DNA of 64,000 nucleotides, taken from contig CAMDNE010000001.1 of NCBI GenBank assembly GCA_945902745.1, forward strand, positions 124,001 through 188,000. The letters are read 5' to 3'. The notes beneath the pieces are model-generated. The model worked only from the letters and a program-made list of their open reading frames with translations, was not told the DNA's origin and did not search any database. Within the stretch, counting starts at the first letter, position 1, and each line of letters opens with the position of its first letter. A program made the translations under genes and the position numbers. Shown one piece after another: positions 48,539 to 58,488 of the stretch. Source of the DNA: Chitinophaga pinensis (lineage in GTDB: Bacteria > Bacteroidota > Bacteroidia > Flavobacteriales_D > Crocinitomicaceae).

Positions 48539-51229
48539 ATGGCTGAAGAAGATTTAGAAGATCAAAATGAAAATCAAGGGGACGAGAATAATCCTTTCGA
48601 AAGTAAATCTGTTGACGACAAGATTGTTCCTGTCGGCGGACTTTACGAAAATTGGTTTTTAGATTATGCGAGTTACGTTATTTTAGAACGTGCTGTTCCT
48701 TCTTTACACGATGGATTGAAACCTGTTCAACGTAGAATTTTACATTCGATGAAAGAATTGGATGATGGTCGTTACAATAAAGTGGCGAATATCATTGGGA
48801 ATACAATGAAGTATCATCCCCATGGAGATCAATCAATTGGGGATGCTTTAGTGCAATTAGGTCAAAAAGATTTGTTAATAGATTGCCAAGGAAACTGGGG
48901 AAATACACTTACCGGTGATGGAGCTGCGGCGCCTCGTTATATTGAAGCAAGAGTTTCTAAGTTTGCCACCCATGTTGTTTTTAATCCAAAAACAACCCAA
49001 TGGCTTTCAAGTTACGATGGTCGAAATAAAGAGCCTGAGCATCTGCCGGTAAAATTCCCTTTGTTATTAGCTCAAGGAGCTGAAGGAATTGCTGTTGGTA
49101 TGGCCTGTAAGTTTTTGCCACATAATTTCATAGAATTGATTGATCAGTCAATCAATCACCTTAGAGGAAAAAAAGTAGAGCTCTTTCCTGACTTTCCAAA
49201 TGGTGGAATGGCTGATTTTACGAACTATAATGACGGGTTGCGTGGAGGGAAAGTTCGTGTTCGCGCAAAAATTAAAAAACTAGACAATAAAACCCTTGTG
49301 GTTTATGAAATTCCTTTTGGTACAACAACGGGTTCGTTAATTGAATCTGTGATTAAAGCCAATGACAAAGGGAAAATAAAAATCAAGAAAATTGAAGATA
49401 ATACTGCTGCAGTAGCAGAGGTAATTATTCACATGGCACCTGGCGTTTCTCCAGATAAAACCTTAGATGCGCTTTATGCTTTTACGGATTGTGAAGTTTC
49501 AATTTCTCCGAATTCATCTATTATTGACCGAGATACACCACGCTTCTTAGGTGTGAGTGAAATCTTGCGTTTCAATACAGATAATACAGTTCGTCTATTA
49601 AAATTGGAATTAGAAATCCGATTGGATGAATTAGAACGTCAATGGCATTTTTCAACCTTAGAGAAAATCTTCATCCGTGAAGAAATGTACATTGATTTTA
49701 AGCTTCACCACGATAAAGACACCTTATTCGAATATCTGTACAAACGATTTGAGAAATTTAAAAAACAATTTATTCGTGAAATAACGGATGAAGATTTAAA
49801 TAAATTGACTCAAATTCCAATGATTAGAATTACCCGATTCGATTCCTCTAAAGCTGATGATGTGCTTTTGAAGATTGAAGAGGAAATGGAAGCGGTCAAA
49901 GAAAAATTGAAGAATCTAATAGAATATTGTATTGAGTATTTCAAAGATTTGAAAAAACGTTTTGGTGAAGGAAAAGAACGTAAAACAGAAATCAAAATAT
50001 TTGATAATATCAGTGCCGCGAAAGTAATTATCGCAAACCGCAAATTGTATGTGGATTACGAAGAAGGTTTCATCGGTTACGGTTTAAAGAAAACAGATCC
50101 TATCAACGATTGTTCGGATATCGATGATGTTATTATCTTCTTTGCGACAGGTAAAATGATGATTACCAAAGTTGCTGATAAGAAATTTGTTGGTAAAGGA
50201 ATTGTTCATGCTGATGTCTGGAAAAAAGGCGACAAAAGAACAATCTATCACTTGATTTATCAAGATGGTGTTGGTGGGCCTGCCATGATGAAACGGTTTT
50301 ATGTGAACTCAATTACACGTGATACTGAATACGATTTATCGAAAGGAACAAAAGGTTCGAAAATGCTTTATTTCTCTGTTCATCCGAATGGTGAGCGAGA
50401 AGTAATCAATATTTTATTGCGTCCAAGACCACATCTGAAGCGTTTGCGTTTTGATGTTGACATGGGAGAATTATTGATAAAAGGACGTCAATCAGCAGGA
50501 AATAGAGTAACAAAAGAAATCGTTCAAAAAATTACGCAAAAAGAAGTGGGTGGCTCAACACTTGCAGAACGTAAAATATGGTTTGATACGGTTGTCGGAA
50601 GATTAAACGATGAAGACAGAGGAAAGTTTCTTGGTTCATTCAAGGGTGAAGACCGAATTTTAACGGTTTATAAAACAGGAGAATACCGTTTGAGTAATTT
50701 TGACCTTGCGAACCACTTTGATGAAGATATGATTTTGATTGAAAAATGGCATCCTAATCGACCTATTTCAGCAGTTTATTACGATTCAGAAAAAGACATG
50801 CACTTTGTGAAACGTTTCTTATGTGAAGTAACCTCGGATAAAAAAGTGTCCTTTATCAGTGAAGGAGAAGGATCTTATATGGATGTCGCTTCAACTGCTT
50901 ATCGTCCGAATATAAAAATCATTTATAATAAGTTGTTGAAGGAAACAAAAAATCTTCCAGACAATGAAATTCAATTAGCTGATTTTATTGAGATCAAAGG
51001 AATGAAAGCACAAGGAAATCAATTGACAAAATTGAAAGTCAAAGAAATTGTCTTGACGCAAGCGTCGGAAGGAGAAGAAACATGGCCAGTTGAAGAGAAA
51101 CCATTGAAGTTGGATGACGACGATAGTGATGATGAAGGTGATGATGGAGAAGAAGGAAGTGATGGAACAACCATTGAATGGGATTTGACCAAAGACGATG
51201 AGGAAGATGATCAAATGAAATTATTTTAA
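48539..51229 (+). CDS. parC: DNA topoisomerase IV subunit A
   Basis: YASYVILERAVPSLHDGLKPVQRRILHSM, KYHPHGDQSIGDALVQ, GDGAAAPRYIEARVS; acidic tail. Confidence 0.93.
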   Translation: MAEEDLEDQNENQGDENNPFESKSVDDKIVPVGGLYENWFLDYASYVILERAVPSLHDGLKPVQRRILHSMKELDDGRYNKVANIIGNTMKYHPHGDQSIGDALVQLGQKDLLIDCQGNWGNTLTGDGAAAPRYIEARVSKFATHVVFNPKTTQWLSSYDGRNKEPEHLPVKFPLLLAQGAEGIAVGMACKFLPHNFIELIDQSINHLRGKKVELFPDFPNGGMADFTNYNDGLRGGKVRVRAKIKKLDNKTLVVYEIPFGTTTGSLIESVIKANDKGKIKIKKIEDNTAAVAEVIIHMAPGVSPDKTLDALYAFTDCEVSISPNSSIIDRDTPRFLGVSEILRFNTDNTVRLLKLELEIRLDELERQWHFSTLEKIFIREEMYIDFKLHHDKDTLFEYLYKRFEKFKKQFIREITDEDLNKLTQIPMIRITRFDSSKADDVLLKIEEEMEAVKEKLKNLIEYCIEYFKDLKKRFGEGKERKTEIKIFDNISAAKVIIANRKLYVDYEEGFIGYGLKKTDPINDCSDIDDVIIFFATGKMMITKVADKKFVGKGIVHADVWKKGDKRTIYHLIYQDGVGGPAMMKRFYVNSITRDTEYDLSKGTKGSKMLYFSVHPNGEREVINILLRPRPHLKRLRFDVDMGELLIKGRQSAGNRVTKEIVQKITQKEVGGSTLAERKIWFDTVVGRLNDEDRGKFLGSFKGEDRILTVYKTGEYRLSNFDLANHFDEDMILIEKWHPNRPISAVYYDSEKDMHFVKRFLCEVTSDKKVSFISEGEGSYMDVASTAYRPNIKIIYNKLLKETKNLPDNEIQLADFIEIKGMKAQGNQLTKLKVKEIVLTQASEGEETWPVEEKPLKLDDDDSDDEGDDGEEGSDGTTIEWDLTKDDEEDDQMKLF

Positions 51230-51252
51230 CTGAACAATTAATAGTTAACCTT

Positions 51253-51984
51253 ATGAAACAATATATCAATACAACGATAATCGCATTGGCTGTAATTATA
51301 TCTGGTTATTTATTGGCGAATGGGTATAAAAATCGTGCAAAAGTAAGTCAGTCAATTAGCGTTACCGGTGCTGGAGAAGAAAATTTTTCGAGTGATTTAA
51401 TTGTTTGGAGAGCCAATTTCTCTAAGAAAGACTATGAATTGAAAACGGCTTATGCCAATTTGAACAAAGATCAAAACACCATTCGAAAATACCTTATTTC
51501 TAAAGGTATTCAAGGTGATGAAATTGTTTTTGATGCTGTCGAAATTCAGAAAGATTATTTCAACGAATACGACGATAATGGTCAATTAAGAAGCTCAGTT
51601 TTTAATGGTTATAGCTTGACACAAAGTTTGAAGATTCAATCTAAAAACGTTGACCGTGTAGAAAGTATATCTCGTGAAGTAACAGAATTGATTGACGCTG
51701 GAATTGAATTGAATTCCTTTTCACCTGATTATTATTATACGAAGCTTGCTTCTCTTAAAATTAAAATGATTGAAGCGGCAACAAAGGATGCAAAAAACCG
51801 TGCTGATAAAATTGCTTTGAATGCTGGTGGTGTTTTGGGAACGTTGAAAAGTGCTGAAATGGGCGTTTTTCAAATTACTGGAGAAAATACTTCTGAAGAT
51901 TTTTCATGGGGTGGAAATTTCAATACTTCGTCAAAAAAGAAAACAGCGAATATTACAATTCGTTTAAAGTATGATATTGATTAA
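51253..51984 (+). CDS. SIMPL domain-containing protein
   Basis: SQSISVTGAGEENFSSDLIVWRANFSKK; KNRADKIALNAGGVLG. Confidence 0.82.
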   Translation: MKQYINTTIIALAVIISGYLLANGYKNRAKVSQSISVTGAGEENFSSDLIVWRANFSKKDYELKTAYANLNKDQNTIRKYLISKGIQGDEIVFDAVEIQKDYFNEYDDNGQLRSSVFNGYSLTQSLKIQSKNVDRVESISREVTELIDAGIELNSFSPDYYYTKLASLKIKMIEAATKDAKNRADKIALNAGGVLGTLKSAEMGVFQITGENTSEDFSWGGNFNTSSKKKTANITIRLKYDID

Positions 51985-51996
51985 TTTTAAACAACA

Positions 51997-53169
51997 ATGA
52001 TCAATATTCGATATATTCCTTTTTTCCTTTTTACTTTCTTACTTTTTCCTTTATTTTCAGTCGGGCAACTTCAAAAAGAGTTTATTAACCGAGACACAAC
52101 GGATTTAACATTTACTGGAACAAAAATTAATCCTTACGCTGTTGAATATGATACAACGGCCAAACTTACTTTCTCAGGATATTTCGATACGTATTATGCC
52201 TATTATACTGATTCGATAAACCCGAATGGATTCTGTAAATTTCCCACAACTGCTCCACGTCATAATCAAGTAGGAATAAACATTATTCAATTATCAGCAA
52301 AATATGAATCAACCAATTTTAGAGGAGTAGCAACAGTTTTTGGTGGTGATTGTCCTCAATCTTCCTGGTCTTCTCACCTCAACTTTATTCAAGAAGCCAA
52401 TGCAGGATTTAGAATCGTTAAAAAATTATGGGTTGATGCAGGTTTCTTCAGAACACACTTTGGATTAGAATCAATTCAACCTAGAGAAAATGTCACGATG
52501 AGTACCTCCATTGTAAATTGTTTCGAGCCCTATTTTTTAAGTGGAATAAAATTAACTTGGCAACAATCTTCAAAATTTCTGGTTCAATTGCATGCGTTCA
52601 ATTCCTTCAATCAGTATATTGAAACGAATAAAAATAAAGCACTTGGTTTTTCTGTAGTATATTCTCCAACCTCAAAAATCACAGCAACTTTGTCATCGAT
52701 CGTAAGTGATGAATCTCCTGACAAACAAAATTACAATCAAACATATTGCTATAATGATTTTTTGCTAACCTACAAATCAAATAAGTGGATTCTTGGTTTT
52801 GAAGCAAATTATGGTTTACGGACAAATTCGGTATTGTCAGATTCCACAAAATCAGCGTTCGTTTTTAGTAATTTATTGTTAGCTAAATACCGTATTACCC
52901 CTCAATGGGCTCTGTATTCGAGGGGAGAGATTTTTTCAGATCCGAATGAAATATTAACTGGTAAAATTGTCGATCAAAATAGTCAACTTATAGGTTTAGA
53001 TATATTGGGAGGAACCTTTGGAGTTGAGTACAAACCCATTCCAAACAGTTTCTTTAGGATTGAATCGCGTTATTTGCAATCCAAGAAATCAGAATCGATT
53101 TTCTATTATAACGATGCATCTCAAAATTACCGATTGGAATTTATTGTTGGTTTAGGATTGTGGTTTTAA
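51997..53169 (+). CDS. Beta-barrel porin (BBP2/OmpL-like)
   Basis: Signal peptide; FSGYFDTYYAYY...LWVDAGFFRTHFGLESIQPRENVTMSTSIVNCFEPYFLSG. Confidence 0.75.
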   Translation: MINIRYIPFFLFTFLLFPLFSVGQLQKEFINRDTTDLTFTGTKINPYAVEYDTTAKLTFSGYFDTYYAYYTDSINPNGFCKFPTTAPRHNQVGINIIQLSAKYESTNFRGVATVFGGDCPQSSWSSHLNFIQEANAGFRIVKKLWVDAGFFRTHFGLESIQPRENVTMSTSIVNCFEPYFLSGIKLTWQQSSKFLVQLHAFNSFNQYIETNKNKALGFSVVYSPTSKITATLSSIVSDESPDKQNYNQTYCYNDFLLTYKSNKWILGFEANYGLRTNSVLSDSTKSAFVFSNLLLAKYRITPQWALYSRGEIFSDPNEILTGKIVDQNSQLIGLDILGGTFGVEYKPIPNSFFRIESRYLQSKKSESIFYYNDASQNYRLEFIVGLGLWF

Positions 53170-53276
53170 ATTTTTCGGCTTAAATTTGCTCAGGATGATT
53201 TCTCTCCAGCATGAAATGAGGAAAGGATAGTTGCTCTCCGGGATGAGCGGCAGTCAACGAATCTAATTTTATTTTT

Positions 53277-54557
53277 ATGAACGCAACACTTACAACTATG
53301 ACATCAGACGAATTCATCCAGTTAGAAGACAAGTACGGAGCACATAATTATCATCCACTTCCGGTTGTCCTTTCAAGAGGAGAAGGAGTATATGTTTGGG
53401 ATACTGAAGGGAAACGATATTTCGATTTCCTTTCTGCTTATTCAGCCGTGAATCAAGGTCATTGTCATCCGAAAATAATACAAGCGTTAATAGAACAAGC
53501 GCAAACGTTAACATTAACTTCTCGTGCTTTTTATAATGACACACTTGGTGTTTACGAAAAGTACATAACAGATTATTTTGGTTTCGACAAAGTGCTTCCA
53601 ATGAATACTGGAGCAGAGGCGGTTGAAACGGCAATAAAAATATGTCGAAAATGGGCGTATGAGAAAAAAGGAATTCCAGAAAATGAGGCGAAAATAATCG
53701 TATGTGAAGGAAACTTTCATGGTCGTACAACCACAATTATTTCATTTTCTAGTGATCCAGATGCAAGCAAGAATTTTGGACCTTATACTCCTGGTTTCAT
53801 TCGGATTCCTTATGATGACACAGAAGCCCTAGAAAAAGCTTTACAAGAACCAAATGTTGCTGGTTTCTTAGTTGAACCAATTCAGGGTGAAGCAGGTGTT
53901 TATACGCCAGCAGTTGATTTTTTATCAAAATCACGTGAATTATGCTCAAAGTACAACGCATTATTTATCGCAGATGAAGTTCAAACAGGAATTGCTCGAA
54001 CAGGAAGTTTATTAGCTGTTTGTGGGAATTGTACGTGTGAAAACCACTGTGAAAAACAAACAACTTATAGTCAACCAGATATTTTAATTTTAGGTAAAGC
54101 ACTATCTGGTGGCGTTTATCCAGTTTCGGCTGTTCTTGCAAATGATGAGGTGATGATGGTAATTAAACCAGGTCAACATGGGTCTACTTTTGGAGGGAAT
54201 CCGATTGCAGCAAAAGTCGGAGTTGCAGCTTTAGAAGTTGTTTTGAATGAACAATTAGCGTTGAATGCGCGTAAACTTGGGATTCTTTTCCGTAAAGAAA
54301 TGCAACGAATCGTTGATAATACAGATTTAGTTGTGAAAGTACGTGGAAAAGGATTACTGAATGCAATTATTGTGAACGATACAGAAGACAGCACTACAGC
54401 ATGGGATTTGTGCATGCAATTGAAAGAAAATGGTTTGTTAGCAAAACCAACGCATGGAAATATCATTCGTTTTGCACCACCGTTGGTTATGAACGAAGAA
54501 CAATTGATGGAATGTGTTGCAATCATTGAAAAAACTATTCTAGGGTTTAAAAAGTAA
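53277..54557 (+). CDS. rocD: Ornithine-oxo-acid transaminase with Cys-rich insertion
   Basis: [63 protein letters not shown]; insertion [18 protein letters not shown]. Confidence 0.93.
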   Translation: MNATLTTMTSDEFIQLEDKYGAHNYHPLPVVLSRGEGVYVWDTEGKRYFDFLSAYSAVNQGHCHPKIIQALIEQAQTLTLTSRAFYNDTLGVYEKYITDYFGFDKVLPMNTGAEAVETAIKICRKWAYEKKGIPENEAKIIVCEGNFHGRTTTIISFSSDPDASKNFGPYTPGFIRIPYDDTEALEKALQEPNVAGFLVEPIQGEAGVYTPAVDFLSKSRELCSKYNALFIADEVQTGIARTGSLLAVCGNCTCENHCEKQTTYSQPDILILGKALSGGVYPVSAVLANDEVMMVIKPGQHGSTFGGNPIAAKVGVAALEVVLNEQLALNARKLGILFRKEMQRIVDNTDLVVKVRGKGLLNAIIVNDTEDSTTAWDLCMQLKENGLLAKPTHGNIIRFAPPLVMNEEQLMECVAIIEKTILGFKK

Positions 54558-54748
54558 AACCCTCATTAAATTGAGAGAGAAATCTAACACTTAATAAAAA
54601 TAAATAATAGGATTCTTCAGCTTTTTATATGGTTGAGCTATTTTTTTAATAGCACATTATTAAAGAGAAAAGGGAAACTAAAATTCCTATAAATCAAGTT
54701 ATTTACATCGGACTTATTATATTTGTCTGTATTTAAAAATTAAAAAAA

Positions 54749-56158
54749 TTGGCACAAAAAATCAAGTTTGGAACAGACGGTTGGAGAGCAATAATTGCAG
54801 AAGAATTTACAACTGAAAATGTTGCACGTGTATCATACGCAACAGGCGTTTGGTTAAAAGATAATTACGATAATCCAAGTGTGGTTGTTGGACATGATTG
54901 TCGATTTGCTGGAGAACTTTTCATGGAAACGGCTGTAAAGGTGTTTTTGAGTCAAGGGATTCAAGTTAAAATGTCACGTGGTTTCGTTTCAACACCAATG
55001 ATTTCTTTGGCAGCTAAGCAATTTGATTGTGGAATTGGTGTAATTATCACAGCAAGTCACAATCCGCCATCTTACAATGGTTTTAAATTAAAGGCATTCT
55101 TTGGTGGACCTTTAGCTCCAGAACATGTGCAAGAAGTGGAAGACATGATTCCAGATCTTTGTCCCATTGACTTATCTACTATTTCTATTGAAGGAGCAAT
55201 TTCTGCAGGTCAATTGGAAATAGTTGATATTGAAACGCGTTATGTCGATCACGTTAAGGCAAATTTTGATTTAGAAGCAATCGAAAAATCAGGGTTAAAT
55301 TTTGTCTATGATGCAATGTATGGCGCTGGACAAAACGTTATGAAGCGTTTGTTACCAAATATTCAGTTCTTGCATTGTGATCACAATCCCTCATTCATGG
55401 GACAAGCACCCGAACCGATTGGCAAAAACCTGAAAGAATTAGAAGCTTACATAAAAGCAAAAGGAAATATACATTGTGGCCTTGCAACTGATGGAGATGC
55501 GGATCGAATTGGTTTGTACAATGGAAAAGGTGAATTCGTGGATTCACATCATATCATTTTGTTGTTGATTCACTACATGGTGAAATACAAGCAAATGACT
55601 GGTAAGGTTGTAATTGCTTTTTCAGTAACACCGCGTGTTGAGAAATTGTGTAAACATTATGGTTTGGAATTGGAAACAACTAAAATTGGTTTCAAAGAAA
55701 TAGCAACTATCATGGTACACGACGATGTTTTACTTGGTGGAGAAGAATCAGGTGGAATTGCTGTAAAAGGACATATTCCTGAACGTGATGGTATTTGGAT
55801 GGGATTGATCATTTGGGAATTCATGGCGAAATCTGGAAAAACATTAGATCAATTAATTGATGAAGTGTATGAAATTGTTGGTGAATTCAAATTCGAACGA
55901 AATGATTTGCACATCACCGAAGAATTGAAACAAAAAATCATAGCAAACTGTAAGGCAGATAACTACAAATCATTCGGCAAATACCAAGTACAAGAAGTGA
56001 AAACAATTGATGGTTTCAAATACTTTTTTGACGAAAACCGCTGGTTGATGATTCGTCCTTCAGGAACAGAACCCGTTTTAAGAACTTACGCTGAAGCACC
56101 AACATTGCAAGAAGTGAGAGAGATTTTAAAAGTGACGGAAGAAACGATTTGTGTTTAA
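54749..56158 (+). CDS. Phosphoglucomutase/phosphomannomutase family (TTG start)
   Basis: FGTDGWRAIIAEEFT, ITASHNPPSYNGFK, ATDGDADRIGL, GGEESGGIAVKGHIPERDG, RPSGTEPVLRTYAE. Confidence 0.93.
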   Translation: MAQKIKFGTDGWRAIIAEEFTTENVARVSYATGVWLKDNYDNPSVVVGHDCRFAGELFMETAVKVFLSQGIQVKMSRGFVSTPMISLAAKQFDCGIGVIITASHNPPSYNGFKLKAFFGGPLAPEHVQEVEDMIPDLCPIDLSTISIEGAISAGQLEIVDIETRYVDHVKANFDLEAIEKSGLNFVYDAMYGAGQNVMKRLLPNIQFLHCDHNPSFMGQAPEPIGKNLKELEAYIKAKGNIHCGLATDGDADRIGLYNGKGEFVDSHHIILLLIHYMVKYKQMTGKVVIAFSVTPRVEKLCKHYGLELETTKIGFKEIATIMVHDDVLLGGEESGGIAVKGHIPERDGIWMGLIIWEFMAKSGKTLDQLIDEVYEIVGEFKFERNDLHITEELKQKIIANCKADNYKSFGKYQVQEVKTIDGFKYFFDENRWLMIRPSGTEPVLRTYAEAPTLQEVREILKVTEETICV

Positions 56159-56275
56159 AAAGTTAGATTCAATTTCAACAATCATTTTCTGATTTAGTTT
56201 TAAATAGTTCTCAAACTCATAGAAATAAATTGAACTTGCTCGAGAAGCTTTCTAAGAGTAGTATTTTGGAGTTGA

Positions 56276-56887
56276 CTAAAGTCCCAAATGTTCCTTCAAA
56301 TCAGCAATCGGATATTTTGAAGCAGCATCGTCAGGATTCAATAGAGCAACAAGGGTAACTTTCGAAACAATCTGCAGACTCATTTTTTCACCTAATTCAT
56401 GAACTAAAAACAGATTACCTGCTATTTCTATTGTTTCGGGATCAAGGTGCTCGATATTGTTCGCTTCAATTATCAATTCAACCGTTCCGTCAGCTTCTAG
56501 AAAAGCAACGTAGTACCATGGATTAGCATCAATTTCAACCACTTCCATTTCATTATTATATAAACTAAAAGTGCGTACCCAATTCTTTTGTGGCTTTCCA
56601 GCATAGAAGTTCCAATCAAGATGGCGTGGAGCAGCTTCAATAATATGCTCGACTATTTCTATCAAATCTTGATTCCCATTTGGTGAAATGGTAAAGAACC
56701 AACTGTTTTGATCGTCCAAACCTATGTCCCAAGTTAAGCGGCCAAATTCCAGAATTAAATTATTTAATTGATCGATTAAATATTCTTGTTCGATACTTAA
56801 TTCTTGTTCAATCGCATTTTTGATTAAGTATTCGTTTTGAACAAACCATCTCCAAAAATTTTCAAGTTTATCTTCGTCTATCTCCAT
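56276..56887 (-). CDS. Hypothetical protein
   Basis: 203-aa ORF; FWRWFVQNEYLIKNAIEQE...GLDDQNSWFFTISPNGNQDLIEIVEHII. Confidence 0.65.
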   Translation of the reverse strand: MEIDEDKLENFWRWFVQNEYLIKNAIEQELSIEQEYLIDQLNNLILEFGRLTWDIGLDDQNSWFFTISPNGNQDLIEIVEHIIEAAPRHLDWNFYAGKPQKNWVRTFSLYNNEMEVVEIDANPWYYVAFLEADGTVELIIEANNIEHLDPETIEIAGNLFLVHELGEKMSLQIVSKVTLVALLNPDDAASKYPIADLKEHLGL

Positions 56888-56928
56888 ATATCCAAATCTG
56901 TTGTTAAATTAGTAATTATATTTGCAGG

Positions 56929-57996
56929 ATGGCAGGATCAACATTTGGAACTCTTTTTCGATTAAGCACGTTCGGGGAATCTCATGGAACTGCTATTGGC
57001 GGCGTTATTGATGGAGTTCCATCGAATATCTCATTAGATTTAGAAAAAATCCAAATTGAATTAGATCGCAGAAAGCCCGGTCAATCGGCAATCGTTACGC
57101 AACGAAAAGAAACAGATACAGTTCAATTTCTTTCAGGAATTTTTGAAGGAAAAACTACTGGAACGCCAATCGGTTTTGTGATTCCAAATGAAGATCAAAA
57201 ATCAGGTGATTACGAACATTTAAAAGAAGCTTATCGCCCTTCGCATGCTGATTTCACCTTCGATAAAAAATATGGAATCCGTGATTATAGAGGTGGTGGA
57301 CGATCAAGTGCACGTGAAACGGCAAGTAGAGTAGTAGCAGGTGCAATCGCAAAACAGATTTTAGATAGTTTAGGTATTGAATTTTCCACTTATGTTGACC
57401 AAGTTGGCTCAATACGATTGAATGATTCATCCTTCTTCTTAATGGATGCTATTGAATCTAGTCCTGTTCGTTGTCCAGATTTGAAAACGGCTGAACGGAT
57501 GGAAGAGTTAATTCGAGAAGTTCGGAAAGATGGCGATACAATTGGTGGATGTGTAAAATGTATGATTATCAATGTTCCTGTTGGTTTGGGCGAGCCTGTT
57601 TTTGACAAGTTACATGCTGAATTAGGAAAAGCAATGTTTTCAATCAATGCAGTAAAAGGTGTTGAATTTGGAAGCGGTTTTTCTGCTGTTGAAATGCGTG
57701 GATCTGAACACAATGATTTATTCAATGCTGATAGCACAACAAAAACCAATTTCAGTGGTGGAATCCAAGGTGGAATTTCAAATGGAATGCCAATTGAATT
57801 TCGAGTAGCATTCAAACCTGTTGCGACACTGATAAAAACACAATCAACCATTGACTCTAAAGGAGAAATCGTTGAATTAGAAGGTAAAGGTCGTCACGAT
57901 GCATGCGTCGTTCCAAGAGCAGTTCCAATTGTTGAGGCAATGGCAGCAATTGTAATTTTGGATTTCTATTTGAGGAATAAAGCTGTATCTTTGTAA
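56929..57996 (+). CDS. aroC: Chorismate synthase
   Basis: [80 protein letters not shown]. Confidence 0.96.
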   Translation: MAGSTFGTLFRLSTFGESHGTAIGGVIDGVPSNISLDLEKIQIELDRRKPGQSAIVTQRKETDTVQFLSGIFEGKTTGTPIGFVIPNEDQKSGDYEHLKEAYRPSHADFTFDKKYGIRDYRGGGRSSARETASRVVAGAIAKQILDSLGIEFSTYVDQVGSIRLNDSSFFLMDAIESSPVRCPDLKTAERMEELIREVRKDGDTIGGCVKCMIINVPVGLGEPVFDKLHAELGKAMFSINAVKGVEFGSGFSAVEMRGSEHNDLFNADSTTKTNFSGGIQGGISNGMPIEFRVAFKPVATLIKTQSTIDSKGEIVELEGKGRHDACVVPRAVPIVEAMAAIVILDFYLRNKAVSL

Positions 57997-58017
57997 GCGA
58001 ATTTTCAAGCAAAACAA

Positions 58018-58485
58018 ATGATTCAACGAAAGCAAAGCTTATATTTTTTAGCAGCACTCATATTAATTTTATTGCCATTATTTGGGACATCTTTTTTTAA
58101 TTATTTCTCTGAAGAAGGAATGGAATATAGTTACAATGCTTTTAACTTTAAACAAGTTGGAAGTGGACCATTAATTTTAAATAAAGGGTTTGAATGGATT
58201 TTGATTCTTATCATAAGCTTAATTCTAGTTTTAGCTATATTATCTTTTAAAAATAGAAAAAGACAAATTCAACTTGGTTGGTTAGCGTTTACTATGAATG
58301 TTTTAACTTCTGCACTTATCGTTTTTCATGCTTTCTTGTTTGAGTCGGCTCATAAAACTGATGCGTCACTAGTTATTGAAATGACCTTTTTTGCTTTTGC
58401 TTCGGCATTTTTGTTTATTTTTCTTGGAATTCAAGGAGTTCGGAAAGATAAAAAATTGGTCGACTCACTTAATCGCCTTCGTTAA
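58018..58485 (+). CDS. DUF4293 family membrane protein
   Basis: MIQRKQSLYFLAALILILLPLFG; four TM; Bacteroidota-typical. Confidence 0.75.
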   Translation: MIQRKQSLYFLAALILILLPLFGTSFFNYFSEEGMEYSYNAFNFKQVGSGPLILNKGFEWILILIISLILVLAILSFKNRKRQIQLGWLAFTMNVLTSALIVFHAFLFESAHKTDASLVIEMTFFAFASAFLFIFLGIQGVRKDKKLVDSLNRLR

Positions 58486-58488
58486 TTC

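Noticed and set aside
53170-53276. GC-richer gap with repeated tctcc/gatga words before rocD
   Set aside because: Too short and imperfect to support a specific structure or attenuator.
53314-53736. 140-aa antisense ORF in rocD
   Set aside because: Antisense to conserved coding sequence; no independent support.
57390-57851. 153-aa antisense ORF in aroC
   Set aside because: Fully antisense to a well-supported conserved gene; composition is a shadow of the coding strand.
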